Positions 31,027-41,967 of a stretch of 64,000 nt of DNA are shown piece by piece. The DNA lies in contig OZ020624.1 in the NCBI GenBank assembly GCA_963971575.1, forward strand, positions 5,275,001 through 5,339,000, given 5' to 3'. Position numbers and translations under genes: made by a program. Source of the stretch: Liopterus haemorrhoidalis. Its lineage: Eukaryota; Arthropoda; Insecta; Coleoptera; Dytiscidae. How positions within the stretch are numbered: the stretch's first letter is position 1; every line of letters begins with the position of its first letter. Under the pieces are notes generated by a model. The model had not been told where the DNA came from. It did no database searches and saw only the letters and a program-made list of their open reading frames with translations.

Positions 31027-32097
31027 TTTTTAGGGTTTTGTAGGTATGACCAAAAAACCCTTAAACCGTCATTTTGTCGTCTGTCTGTCTGTCTGTCTGT
31101 CTTTCTGTTCGGTAAAAATTGTAGCCAAACGGCTAAACCTAGAGAGTTGAAATTTGGCATGCTTGTACAACTTTTTGACCCACACATAGGAAAAATACTA
31201 AAACATATAAAAAACATATCCCCCTAAAAATATAAACAAATATGTGCTCATCGAAAAACAAAATATTTTTTTAAAATTCTGTGTAGGATATCAAATGAAA
31301 GCCCTTAGTACGTGGATTAACGATCAAAATTTTATTTTTTCAAAATAAATTATTTTGACGCGATTTTTGCCAAAATTGTGCAAAAAAATTTTTGTCCCAC
31401 ACCTGTAGCCCAGATGGTTTAAACTAAAAATCTGAAAAAAATCTAAGTAATGTACATTGGTGGAAACCGGAATAGTACAACAGGAATTTTTGATCCGATT
31501 ATGTTTTTGGAAAAAAACGCATTTTTTGGCTAATAATGTACACAAGTTATAGCTTTGTAACACGCTACACTGGAACGTGTATGCTGGTGTAGAGGTTTTT
31601 GACGCTGGTTTTTCACCCAAGTAACTCGATCCGAAAGGGATCGAACCCTGCGAGAAGAGACAATATTATTTTTTGTTTTTTTTTAAATATTTATATTGTT
31701 TAAATTATTTTTTCAAAATTTTAGTTATATTTTGGCATATGTTGCATTTAATTTTTAAAAGCATAAATTTAATAACCAGTGGAAATTGTTTAAATTATAA
31801 TTTAATTCTGTTTCAATGTACACGAAATCAGAGGGGCGGGGCTTATAACAACCAATGGAAGCCATAGGCGCAATTTTTAAAATTCTTAATGAACCTTGCT
31901 ATATATATAAAAAAAAGAAAAAATTGTGCACATATTTAGAAACCTAAATAATGGTATTAGGCGTTCGAATTAAAATTAACAAAAAAAATATTTTAATATA
32001 AAATTTGTTTTCGCATCCAAAATAATCATCATTCACTTACTAAATACCTGCAAAACCCTGAAATGTGTGAAAATTCATACTTCACATCAATTTTTTA
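31027..32097 (+). mobile_element. Family B microsatellite element, copy 3 (complete)
   Basis: The left terminus AGGGTTTTGTAGGTATGACC (31032-31051) and right terminus ATACCTGCAAAACCCT (31044-bp-scale element ending at 32059, with the trailing ACTTCACATCAATTTTTT to 32097) bound a ~1.07-kb copy. It has a short (CTGT)n tract (31080-31110), the GTAGCCAAACGGCTAAACC block, a tRNA-like module (31580-31650) and the right-hand region shared with copy 1 (GTATTAGGCGTTCGAATTAA). It interrupts the LINE just upstream of NDKSFYL. Confidence 0.87.
31580..31652 (+). other. tRNA-like module in B copy 3
   Basis: Box A-like TGGTGTAGAGG (31585-31595) is followed by GACGCTGGTTTTTCACCCA, which can pair as an anticodon-like arm. 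AGGGATCGAACCCT (31636-31649) is a perfect T-arm shape: a 4-bp stem with the 7-nt loop ATCGAAC. Box spacing is about 55 bp, as in the other two modules, but the sequence is different. Confidence 0.52.
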
Positions 32098-32775
32098 CCA
32101 TTATAATTGTAGATTTATATCACATTTTTGGACTAGAAATTGTGAATTGTGAAATATTTTTGGACGGAGGAAGTATTTTATTTATATGACTTCCTAAACT
32201 CTTTTTATGGAAGCCTTTAAATCGTTAAATATCATAAAACCTCATCAGCATTTCACAAAACTCTTTAATCTAATAAATAATTCACAAAAGCTTATAATAA
32301 AAAACAAGAAATAATCCTGATCTTATTTAAACAATGCGTGAATTCCAGTACAGTGAACACAAATAAAATTACAACGCAAAAGTACATGAACTGTGTTGGC
32401 CGCTCTACATTCAATACACGGCTGTTGAAAGGGTTGCCTACATCCGGCCTTAATATTGGAAATCGATGCTTCTCTTCCATGCACGTATATAGATACAATG
32501 TACCAAATATAATAACCCTTTTACCTTCAGAGTGAAGTAGGCTTTGATTTACGCGTGTTAAATATGCAGGGATTTTAATATTCATTCAGATGAGATATTT
32601 AAGGATTAGACCAGTGGGCCCAAAAATGATCTCCCGCGGGTCTCCGAGTCAATACAGAATATTTATATGCTCATATTTTAATACTAGGTTATTACCCGTC
32701 AACAATGACGGATTTAAAAATAAAAATTTCAATTGTTTGAATGTGTATTTGGTTTTATTTTTTAACGTATCCTAA
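32098..32775. other. Unassigned stretch
   Basis: A 97-codon minus-strand frame (32292-32585) has a hydrophobic stretch (FMYFCVVILFVFTVLEF) but no recognised family, and I do not call it a gene. No element termini were found. Confidence 0.4.
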
Positions 32776-32895
32776 TTTCGTCACCAGTCTGCGAATCATG
32801 GGACAGGATATCACCAGTTAGCTAATCACGGGAGAGGGCGTCACCTGTCAGCCAATCAAGAGACAGGGTGTCCCCAGTTAGCCGATCACGAGAAC
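32776..32895. repeat. Four 30-bp repeats
   Basis: TCACCAGT/TCACCTGT/TCCCCAGT starts recur at 32781, 32811, 32841 and 32871, each followed by an AG(C)CAATCAC-like phrase. The last unit runs into GAGAACTTTAGAAAAATTGA, which also follows both 121-bp satellite arrays (33670 and 63075). Confidence 0.85.
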
Positions 32896-33044
32896 TTTAG
32901 AAAAATTGACGACATAATGTTACCGACACTACATACAGACACTTGCTAATTATATAGTTAGATTATTTATTCATTAACTTTTTAAGATGAGAAAACGATT
33001 CATTTTTACTTAGTACATTACATTTATATTGTTAAAATGAAAAT

Positions 33045-33625
33045 AATTTGAGATGTTAATTTATGCCTACGAAACCCTAGACATTTCTATATGTAATTAT
33101 ATTCGTAGATACTTAGAGAATAAATCTGCAAAATATTGTTCATACCAATTAAAGGATATAGGCTTGTCTAGAGTTTCTCGTTTATGCCTACGAAACCCAA
33201 AACATTTATTTATAAAATTTTATCCGCAGTTTTTTAGAGAATAAATCTGCAAAATATTGTTCATATCGGTCAAAGGAAACAGGATTATCTACAGTCTCTT
33301 GAATATGCCTACGAAACCCTAGATATTTATTTATGTAATTATATTTGTAGATTCTAAGAAAATAAACCTGCAAAATATTATTCATATTGGTCGAAGGATA
33401 TAGCATTGTATATAGTTTCTTGTTTATGCCTACGAAAGCCTAGACATTTCTATATGTTATTTTATTCGCAGTTTCTTAGAGAATAAATCTTCAAAATATT
33501 GTTGATATCAGTCAAATGATATAGGAGTATCTAGAGTTTCTTGTTTATACCTACGAAATCCTACAAATTTCTATATGTAATTATATTCGTAGATTCTTAG
33601 AGAATATATCTGCAAAATACCTGTC
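33045..33625. repeat. 121-bp satellite array, locus 1 (five units)
   Basis: The phrase CCTACGAAACCC recurs at about 33066, 33187, 33308, 33429 and 33549, giving periods of 121, 121, 121 and 120 bp. Each unit also holds AGAGAATAAATCTGCAAAAT. The small reading frames across it are repeat artefacts. The array is followed by AGTTAGCCAATCACGAGAAC, shared with the larger array at 61985-63035. Confidence 0.95.
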
Positions 33626-34148
33626 AATCAAGTCAAACTGGGAACACCCTGTTTCCCAGTTAGCCAATCACGAGAACCTTAGAAAAAATGACGTCACAGT
33701 GTTACAGAATCACTAACATACGGTAGCTAATTATATATGTACGATAATAATGTATATATTTCGTATGAAAAGCAGTGGCTGCTGGTGCAGGGAGGGCAAC
33801 GGGGCAATGCCCTCCCAATTATTTACTTTTGAAAATGAAGAAAATCTTTAACAAAAAATAATAAAAGTATTAAAAAAATATGTTCTAATTAAATTTGATA
33901 CATTCATTATTTCTCCTAATTTTAACATTCGTTCTGTTCGTAGAGTCACAATGGTTTATTATCATCAGATGCAAGCGCAAAATAATTTTAACTGACAGTG
34001 AATAACCAGAACAACTTGTATTCATATATCTTCATCTGTTGTGAAATTATAAGTTTTTTCTATTTTCTGAAAAATTAGTTAGACGGATTTAACGATTTCT
34101 GGAAATGGATGACTCACTTATGTAAACAAAATATGTACCGAAATGAAT
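33626..34148. other. Array flank and a lone hAT-like left end
   Basis: After the shared array flank, CAGTGGCTGCTGGTGCAGGG (33773) looks like a hAT left terminus with a GC-rich CCTCCC subterminus. No right partner with a matching 8-bp duplication was found. Confidence 0.4.
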
Positions 34149-34441
34149 TACACACCGGCAAATTTAAAGGAACAGACATAAAAATCAAATTATTTTCCCT
34201 GTAGTGTATATATTGTTGATATCTCTCAGGTAATCTTCTAGTACGATGTTTTTTGAAATAATTGAAACTTGATTTATACCATGTGAAACCTGTTGAAGAA
34301 GAAAAAAAATCAAAGATTGGAGTTGAACAAAATATGGTTTTAAACAGAATAACTTTATTGTATATTTTGGACTTTGTTAATCATTTAATGCGCTTTTCTA
34401 GCGCCTCAGTAGCGTGTGTTTCCCCCACGAGCCCTTACGAC

Positions 34442-34800
34442 CAGAGCCGCAGTAAGGGGGGGGGCGTAGGGGGCGATGGCCCCTATTGCACTAAGGAAAA
34501 GGGCGCCGATGAGCTGGACTAAGGGGCGGCACATTGCGAAAGTTGGAATTTGCTTTTTTTTTTTGATCATCACTTGGAATTTGGGAAGTGAGGACCTATT
34601 TGTTTTGCTCATCACTTGGAATTTGGGAGGTGAGGACCTTTTTTTTGCGCTTCACTTGGAATTTGCGAGGTGAGGACCTTTCTTTTGCTCATCATCTACA
34701 TTTTGGGCGGTGAGAATCTTGTTTTTGCTTATCATTTATTTACCAAGGGCGCCAAAACGCAGTTTTGCCCCTAGCGCAAGTTTTCTTTACTGCGGCTCTG
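34442..34800. mobile_element. hAT MITE, 8-bp TSD CTTACGAC
   Basis: The termini CAGAGCCGCAGTAA and TTACTGCGGCTCTG are flanked by CTTACGAC at 34434-34441 and 34801-34808. An 8-bp duplication with CAG-type ends is the hAT signature. The 359-bp interior is mostly a ~41-bp tandem repeat and encodes nothing. Confidence 0.95.
34545..34738. repeat. ~41-bp tandem repeat inside the hAT MITE
   Basis: CACTTGGAATTTGGGA(A/G)GTG followed by AGGACCT and a T-rich run recurs about four times (34572, 34612, 34652 and a diverged copy at 34692), preceded by a partial unit near 34540. This expansion makes up half of the MITE. Confidence 0.85.
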
Positions 34801-35318
34801 CTTACGACTGCAGTCATTCGCCTTCCCATACTTTTTATGAGGTCATCAATCAGTTCTTGGGGCAATCTGTCCCATTCCTGAATCAGTGCGGCTCTTACCT
34901 CTTCTCTGTTTTGAGCAGCTGGAATTCTTGACCGAAGTCTTCTACCTAGCATGTCCCACACATGTTCAATCGGGTTGAAGTCAGGGGAGCACGCTGGCCA
35001 ACCCATTGTTATACCCCACTTGATTTAAAAAGTCTGTTACGCGATGGGCGCGCATTAGGCAGCAGTCTGACTGATCGAGTGCTGTCGATCGTTTGCTGTC
35101 GAGCAAATTTCAAACACACGTTAACTAAGGGCACGAGTCGCACTGAACCATCGTTTGCCGTCAAGTAGCATCAAGTTGTTTGTATTTCAAACCGGTTTGA
35201 ATTTCACTCGACGCTCGAGGCAATAGCACATGCGCATTTAAGCATATTAGTTCATAACCATATATTATTTGACAGTTGGAACGTCAAAAAAAAAAACAAA
35301 ATTACAATATAGAGTAAA

Positions 35319-35475
35319 ATGGACTCGCTAATTAGTAAAGTGTGGAGTACAATTGAGATTGATTTATTAATCAATCTAGTTAGAGAAAACGACGATCTCT
35401 ATGATCAATCACGGACATAAATTAATTTTCAATAATAATTTTGGGTGATTGCACACAATAATTTGCTCAAAAAAT
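35319..35475 (+). pseudogene. MADF-domain remnant in the Harbinger element
   Basis: MDSLISKVWSTIEIDLLINL then VRENDDLYDQSRT and a stop give the first helix of a MADF domain. After the stop, in a shifted frame, WVIAHNNLLKKC resembles the W-x-I...N(N)...C part of the domain. This is the typical Harbinger DNA-binding partner protein, truncated. Confidence 0.6.
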
Positions 35476-35647
35476 GTAGGGTATCAAATGTAAGACTAAA
35501 CTAGCGGTAAATTGGATTTTTTATTATTCATGTAGGATATTAAATGGAAGTAGGATATTAAATTTAGATTCCCAGATGATTTTCAAAATATTGTTCACTC
35601 TAACATTACTGTTTTTCCAATTTAATATTTTTATTTGTAAAGTAAAA

Positions 35648-35685
35648 TACTCCCTCCGTTCCAAAATAAGTGTCTGATTTTAGTT
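35648..35685 (+). other. Sequence resembling a plant Stowaway MITE terminus
   Basis: TACTCCCTCCGTTCCAAAAT followed by AAGTGTCTGATTTTAG matches, from memory, the consensus terminus of grass Stowaway MITEs (TA target, CTCCCTCCGT). No inverted partner is visible downstream within the Harbinger element. It may be chance or a truncated terminus. Confidence 0.35.
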
Positions 35686-36518
35686 TTTTTAATGAATTAT
35701 TGAAATAATGAAATTAAATGTATCAGTAACTCGTATGATGATTTATTCATTCTATAATAGCTATAAAACATTGACTCCTCATTTTAGAGTTGAGGTTTCA
35801 AATGGTGAAATTCTCCTAACACTTCTCTATCTAAAAATATGTTTCGAACCCATAAGTTTTTCTTCTTTTTTTTAATTTTATTTCTCCATATTAAGTAGAG
35901 AATTTCAGCCTCGTCGCTATCTGACATACTAATATTGTATAAAAAACAACTTATTGTCCAAATATTACCTCAAAAACAAAATTAACTGTTTGATAGTTTT
36001 AGGTTGGAATATGCACTATTTGACAAGTGAGAAACAAATTTACTTGACACTGAATGATCGATAATACTCGACAGTACTTGATCAGTCAGACCAGCTTTTA
36101 AATTTTTAAATGACGCTACACGACTCGACGCTACGTTACACGACGGCGCTCGATCAGTCAGACTGCTGCCTTATCCTGCATTAAGGTGAATTTTTCTCCG
36201 ATGCATGGAGCAAAATGTACAATATGGTCTTGAAGAATATCTCTGATGAACCTATCTCCAGTTAACGCTCCGCCATCAATCACCACTAACTTTGTGCGAG
36301 CTCCCAAACATATTCCACCCCGCACCATACTTGAACCTTCACCAAAAGATACAGTAGTAGCAAAATTAAATGGTGCATTTGGTTCGCCTCGCCGTCGATA
36401 CAACTTTTCCCTACTGTTTAGTAGAGCATTCAAATCTATCTAGATATAGGCTACAAAATAATAACATAAAAAAAAACATAATTTTCCATCTGTTCCTTTA
36501 AATTTGCCGGTGTGTGTA

Positions 36519-37116
36519 TTTTCTGCAATTTCTATTGCAGATTTTGGCAAAGCTTTTATTATGAACAAAGTTATCTAAATGATATGGTAATAAAGTTTAA
36601 CGTTCAATTAAAGAGTTTTATCCTTATTTATCTTAAAATTATCGCTTATGGCTCCCAAATTCTAGGAACATATTCCAAGATGTTACTATATTTGGATATT
36701 CAGTTATTCTCTTGAACCATATGTTCATTTTGATTATTAGTTATCGACTAGCATTCCATTAGGACGAAGTTCGCTTGGAACTCCAATGTAATTTGCCTCT
36801 TCATATGTCGTTAATTATTATAATTAATTAAATATAACTTCAATTGACCCTATGATCCAATTAGGATGTTCATACAATATTGCTCGACCATCCCTATGTC
36901 CGTTCAAACCCATTCATTGTAATATTAGCAGCAGGTCTAATAATACATCGGACAGATATTCGAAACCACTCTTGGACAGTTACTATGTTTTCGGAGAATT
37001 GATTCTGAATGTAAGAACTGTCAGAAAATAAATGATGTATTTGTTAAAAATACAAAATCAAATACCAAAAAATATATGTATGTGCTTAAGACCGCACGAT
37101 CGAATCAATTAATATA
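36519..37116. other. Unassigned stretch
   Basis: AT-rich sequence with no recognised coding or termini. Confidence 0.4.
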
Positions 37117-37288
37117 TAATAATAATATTATTTTATTGAGCCTGTTAGTGATCATTAGAAATACAGAGGTTAATTCAATATAATGTTTACATAGGTAGAT
37201 ATTCTACAATTTAACAGAATGCAAAATTTAACATTAGTCAGCTTTTAATTTAAATATTCAGAGATTGAATAGAACGTATGTTCTAGTA

Positions 37289-38151
37289 CAGTGTTTCTCA
37301 ACCTTTTCTGGCATGGGGCCCCCCAAAATAACGTAAACATTGTCTGCGGCCCCCCTATATATATATATATAGAGAGAGAGAGGGAGAGAGAGGGAGAGGG
37401 TGAGGGAGAGGGAGGGAAAGATCACAAGGTGTATCAAGATAGAGGAAACACGATTTTTCTCGAAAAGTCGATGTGTCAGCAAGTTGGGAAAAAAATTTGT
37501 TGACCCAAATAATTGGATGGTAGTATTTAAATTTTCCGGAATAAACCGGAAGTACAGTGGCGGTCGGTGAAACATGTTTGGGTATACAATTAGTATGATC
37601 GGACAAGCTCGTACTATATCGCTCAACAGCAGTATAGCAACGACAAAGCACGAGCGTGTGTATTCCTTGTAATTGCATACCCAAAAATGATTCACCGACC
37701 ACCACTGCGTGTTGGGTATATTTGGATAAAGCTTTTGAAAAGAAACAACTTTTACATAAACATGTTTTTAATATCTGTTACGGTTACACGGTTATCTATA
37801 ATGGCTTGCAAGTATTTTTATTTACCAGTGTTCAAAGTTGTTTTCCATTTTGAACATTTTCGCATCCTTACTCTTTAGTTAGCATAAGAAAAAATATTGC
37901 ACATCCAAGTCGTACCTACTTAAAAGTACCTCCAACGCGAACCGTTTTAATTAGTTTAAATTAGTTGTCAAAATAAGTATATTTATTTTATTTATGTTTA
38001 AAAGGTATATTTTAATGAATATAAATGTCATATATTTGTGAATATATCTTACAAAATTGAGCGTTTTTCTATTATAATATCATGCTTCGATCTTATATGA
38101 CTTCGCGGCCCCCTGACGAAACTTTCACGGCCCCCCGGTTGAGAAATGCTG
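37289..38151. mobile_element. hAT-type element, 8-bp TSD TTCTAGTA
   Basis: The ends CAGTGTTTCTCAACC and GGTTGAGAAATGCTG are flanked by TTCTAGTA at 37281-37288 and 38152-38159. GC-rich GGGGCCCCCC/GGCCCCCTG subterminal stretches match the CAG-GGCCC style of many hAT MITEs. It contains a (GA)n microsatellite (37371-37420) and a smaller nested MITE. A fragment of a sister copy is at about 49180-49497. Excision in silico restores the LINE C-terminus (KYLLE-HTFYSI). Confidence 0.93.
37554..37707. mobile_element. Short palindromic hAT-like MITE nested in the hAT element
   Basis: CAGTGGCGGTCGGTGAAACA and TGATTCACCGACCACCACTG are imperfect inverted ends spanning about 35 bp each of a 154-bp element. 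The sister hAT fragment at 49180-49497 lacks it. The expected 8-bp duplication is not obvious, possibly because of decay. Confidence 0.75.
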
Positions 38152-39082
38152 TTCTAGTAGATATTTCTTAAACATATTTTTGAATAATTTCACATTGGTT
38201 ATACTTTTAATGCTATCAGGAACCTTATTATATAATCTTGCAGCTATAAAACGAGGACTTTGTTCGTACAAAGTAGTATGGTTCCTCTCAATATTCAAGC
38301 TAGATTTACTCCTTGTATTGTGATTATGATAATCACTACTTATATTAAAGTTACTGTAATGATTTTTGACAAATAGTGCGTATTCTAATATAAAAAGTGA
38401 GGGAACTGTTAATATTTTAAGATCTTTAAATAAATTTCTACAGGAAGTTCTATATGGAGTAAATGTCAATATTCGAATAGCTTTTTTTTTATGCTCCCCA
38501 GAAAATAATAGCATAATTTATAATTGTATGAAATTTCGCAAAATAAACTGATCTTAATAATGAAGGTCAAATAAAGTACCTGAGAATTTTTAGCATATAA
38601 CATGATCCTGATAGCTTAGTATTGATATAATTAATATGTGGAGACCAACGAAGATTTTGATGAATTGTAAGTTCTAGAAATTTGAGTTGTTGGGATTGCT
38701 GGAGGTAATATGAGTTTGGAATTCGTATTAATAGGCTACTAATTTGGGTATTTTGAAAGCTGTGAAAATTTAGGAAGGTTGTTTTGGTTTTGTTCAAGAG
38801 AAGTTTGTTTTCTATGCACCATTGATTGAATACGTAACATTGGTCATTAGCTCGTGTTTGAAGGAATATTGGCAAAGTACTCCATTAGATAAATGCTGAG
38901 GTACAGGAACGTAGCCAGGGGAGGGGGGGGCATTTGCCCCCCCCCAGGATAGTTTAAATCCTGGTTAGTTTACCTTATATAAAATATAATTTAGGTTGCT
39001 AGAAGTGTTCTTCACCTCCGGTGAAGAAAATTTATAAATTTACCGGACTTTTATTATTTAATACACTACAAAAGACGTAGAA

Positions 39083-40173
39083 CAGGGGTCGGCAACTTGC
39101 GGCTTCGGAGCCCATGCGGCTCTTTTAGAAAATTTTGTGGCTCTTTGAAAATTGGCTGGTTTTTATTTTAATATAATCTATTTTTTAATTTTCAACTTTC
39201 TGCCTGTACTATACAGGTTTTGTATTTTTCAGAATGTTTTACGGTGCAATTCACGCCCGGTAATTCCCCGAGTTACTGCATATTCCCTTTTAGAAGAAGT
39301 TATTTGTTTCGAAAAAAAGTTATCTGTATTTGTGAATGATTTACGTGCAAAAATATTTTTACATTTTATTAATTTACAAAAACATGCATTAATGCACATA
39401 TAATGTTTTTTTTTGCACAAACTATTCTTAACATGAAAGAAGCTTTTCGAGATAGATTTCAAGAGTTTAGAAAATATAACGCTACACTAGATTTTATGAC
39501 AAAACCAATTGAAGTAAATAGGTAGCAATTACATTTATCACCTTCAATTAGTGAATTTGAAATCCAAAGGTTTATGAAATTATATATTCTTAAAACTTAA
39601 TTCTGAACTGGAAAATTTAGAAAGAAAAAAGTGAATTTTATCTTCCCAGCATAAGTGGACCGAAATTCGCAATCTTCAAAATGTAGATAAAGTTCTTTTC
39701 GAAGCTTGGAAACGTCTTCCAGAATCGTTCAATCTTTTAAAAAATTATGCTTTTGGGCTAGTGGCAATTTTCGGATCCACATATTACTGTAAGCAAATCT
39801 TTTCATATATGAAATTAATAAAGAGTCAGTTAAGAAGTAATCTTACTGACCTGAAACTAGAGTGTTGCCTTAAGTTAAAGATTACTGAATATTCACCAAA
39901 TATTGAAGTCTTATAGAACACTATACAGGAGCAATCGACCCATTAAAAAAATTATTATATTGTATTATACTGGCAACTACAATAGGTATCACAAACTAAA
40001 TGTATAAGTAAATATTAATTTATTGTAATACTTGATTATTTTAAAACAAATAAACAATTTTTACGTTTTTTTCTTAAATATAGCATGTATTTTTTAGCGG
40101 CTCTTCCATGTTATTGTGTTTTTTTTTTCAATATAGATTTGGCTCTTCGTCACTGAAAGGTTGCCGACCCCTG
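39083..40173 (+). mobile_element. hAT element nested in the hAT MITE, TSD AC(G/T)TAGAA
   Basis: The ends CAGGGGTCGGCAACTTGCGG and AGGTTGCCGACCCCTG are flanked by ACGTAGAA (39075-39082) and ACTTAGAA (40174-40181), 7 of 8 matching. It retains a transposase relic at 39430-39915. The terminus type (CAGGGGTCGGCAAC) is typical of a widespread animal hAT group. Confidence 0.92.
39430..39915 (+). pseudogene. hAT transposase C-terminal relic
   Basis: The readable parts are MKEAFRDRFQEFRKYNATLD, then after breaks EAWKRLPESFNLLKNYA, and LVAIFGSTYYCKQIFSYMKL with IKSQLRSNLTDLKLECCLKL. The last block is the C-terminal dimerisation region of hAT transposases (FGSTY-CEQ-FS-MK pattern). The N-terminal BED finger and catalytic core are missing or unreadable. 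Confidence 0.75.
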
Positions 40174-40865
40174 ACTTAGAACGCTGTTATTTTCTACCCA
40201 AGCCATGTAATTAAGGTCGTACCAACCAATTTAGAATATTTGGTTATTTTTGCCCCCCCCCCCCCAATCTGAAATCCTGGCTACGTCCCTGCTGAGGTAA
40301 ATCTTTCACAAATAGCAGAAATAACACAGGATTAAGGATCGAGCCCTGTGGAACCCCTGAAAGGGAACTACTAGTAGCCGATTTAGAGTTTTTCTATACA
40401 GATGTTATTGACACGAATTGATCTCGGCTAGTGACAAATGACATAATCCAATTGTTGGGTATGCCAAATATACCAAGCTAACAGAGTTTCTCAGAGAGTA
40501 TGTTGTGATCTATTGTGTCGAATGCTTTCGATAAATCGAAAAACATTCCAAGACTTAAGTTTTTATTATCTAAGGCTTTATAAATACTCTGAATAGGCCT
40601 ATAATTGTCTATTAATGTTTTTGAACCATTTTTAAATACTGGAACTATTTTTGAGCACTTAAGTGCACTGGGAAATACTCCACTATTAAAAAAAATGTTA
40701 ATAATAGCTGTTAAAGGCTCCACAATGTAGTCTACACAATTTAACAATAATTTGCAGGGTATTTCATCGGCACCAACTGAAGTTGTTTTAAAAGCATCTA
40801 ATATAATTTGTTTCAATTCAAACATATCAGTCGGAAACAGAAACATTCTTGAACTTACTGGTCTC

Positions 40866-41965
40866 GAATACCGTTTGGTTTTCGAGAAATTTACGAACTG
40901 CTTTAGTACATACTAAAAATACCTCTTAATCAAAAACATCCTCTAGGTAGTAAGTTTTACACCTCTTCCCAGGGTGTCCTTTTTTGGAACACTATGGAGT
41001 TGGCAACCCTGGCTATATAGAATAAATACGATGCATTAGCAGCCTTAATTCTGTTTGTTATTCAAATTTGTATCAGATTCACCTGATTTATTATGTTGCC
41101 CAGGTATTTAAAAGTATAAACTCTCTATAAATGTAGTAGAAATATTATTTTTACATTGTGATAAGGATTTAGTAGGGATGACACCACGTGACATTTCCAT
41201 GCTTTGGCAACGATCCGGCGATTAAATCCACGCGATACGCCTCTGTACAGTGACAGAGTAAAACGAGATATTTCAGTAATATCTCAGAGAAGTAAAAAAC
41301 AGACACAAAAATGTAACAAAGTTCTAACATAACAGAGGAAAAAATAAAAACATCGTTGAAAGGTAAAGCTACAAAATAACATCTCATGCATTAACAACTT
41401 TGTGTAACATGGGTAGTATCTGGAAAAGACCCTAGGCTATAGGCGTACAAGCTAAGCTTATAATACCAAAAGAGTGAACTAAACCTTTTTTAATTACGAA
41501 ACAAACGCAGAATGGTTTATAAAAAATGCAATATAAAAAAAAATTTACCTGTTATGTTTTGCAGTGTTCTCAAATATCAAACAACATAGGGGTTTAAACA
41601 TCGAAACTCTACTTTATTGTATATGACAGTGGGTGGCATTGAACGCTACCGCCATAAAGGGCTTTGTTTAACACGGACAAATTAATAACTAACGGATAGA
41701 ATAGTTTCAATATGAACAGTTAACAGAGTATGAATTCACTGCATATGACGTCATTACTTTAAAACTTTAATCACGGTTTAATAAAATAGAATTAGGGTTT
41801 AGAACCCAGATAAGATAAAATTAATTCCGGGTATCTTGTTATGGTAATTGTCGTGCTTTTCGTGCAACTTTTAAAGTGGGTCAATAATTGATTCTAAAAA
41901 GAACAGCGTTAAAACGATTTTTGAAGGGTTTAGGTAACCAGAAAATTAGTAAAATGAATAAGATT
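40866..41965. other. Unassigned stretch
   Basis: No coding similarity that I recognise and no clear termini. A minus-strand frame at 41169-41387 has no motif and is not called. Confidence 0.4.
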
Positions 41966-41967
41966 TA

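Larger units (their letters stand above)
35058..36170 (+). mobile_element. PIF/Harbinger-type element, TSD TTA
   Basis: The inverted ends GGCAGCAGTCTGACTGATCG and CGATCAGTCAGACTGCTGCC are flanked by TTA (35055-35057 and 36171-36173). The subterminal regions are rich in GAGTGCTGTCGATCG/CGACGCTACG-like repeats. Inside is a MADF relic (35319-35475) and no transposase, so it is a non-autonomous deletion derivative. It landed within the Tc1 catalytic motif. Confidence 0.92.
34380..36433 (-). pseudogene. Tc1 (DD34E) transposase, split twice
   Basis: From the minus strand: EKLYRRRGEPNAPFNFATTV, SSMVRGGICLGARTKLVVID and GEKFTLMQD (36433-36174), then the Harbinger element. After it come NARP..., a frameshift, and MGWPACSPDFNPIEHVWDML (catalytic Glu in NPIE) to SMGRRMTAVV. 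Then the hAT MITE, then RARGGNTRY and a stop. Removing the Harbinger element plus one TTA recreates the codon after the second catalytic Asp (LMQDNARP). Removing the hAT MITE plus one CTTACGAC gives TAVV-RARGGNTRY. The amino-terminal third is missing. Confidence 0.9.
34151..36516 (-). mobile_element. Tc1-type element with two nested insertions
   Basis: The termini CACACCGGCAAATTTAAAGG (left, from 34151) and CCTTTAAATTTGCCGGTGTG (right), nearly identical over ~26 bp, are flanked by TA. Subtracting the hAT MITE (34442-34800) and the Harbinger element (35058-36170) leaves about 880 bp. That is an internally deleted DD34E Tc1 element lacking its amino-terminal HTH and first aspartate. Confidence 0.88.
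38904..40291. mobile_element. hAT MITE carrying a second hAT, TSD CTGAGGTA
   Basis: The ends CAGGAACGTAGCCAGG and CCTGGCTACGTCCCTG are flanked by CTGAGGTA at 38896-38903 and 40292-40299. Poly-G and poly-C tracts sit just inside each end. Without the nested element (39083-40173) it is only about 290 bp, a MITE. Confidence 0.95.
37118..40865 (-). pseudogene. Non-LTR retrotransposon split by three hAT elements
   Basis: Minus-strand order: SVGADEIPCKLLLN and NYRPI, an internal deletion, FDLSKAFDTIDHNILSEKLC (motif A; 40846-40478), LSGVPQGSILNPVLFLLF (motif B), the hAT at 38904-40291, CIENKLLLNKTKTTFLNFHS and LKFLELTIHQNLRW (38875-38567), KKAIRILTFTPYRTSCRNLF through FIAARLYNKVPDSIKSI and FKKYLLE, the hAT at 37289-38151, then HTFYSISEYLN and a stop. 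The tail ends in an (ATT)n run near 37118-37140. The YADD segment is lost next to the insertion. It is close to, but not the same copy as, the LINE at 11940. Confidence 0.9.

Noticed and set aside
30726..31217. 163-codon minus-strand frame
   Set aside because: It fuses B sequence, LINE residues (NDKSFYLHPV...) and two microsatellite translations; it is a chance read-through of a nested structure.
32776..33625. CRISPR-like array
   Set aside because: The repeats are contiguous tandem units without unique spacers, and the window is eukaryotic.
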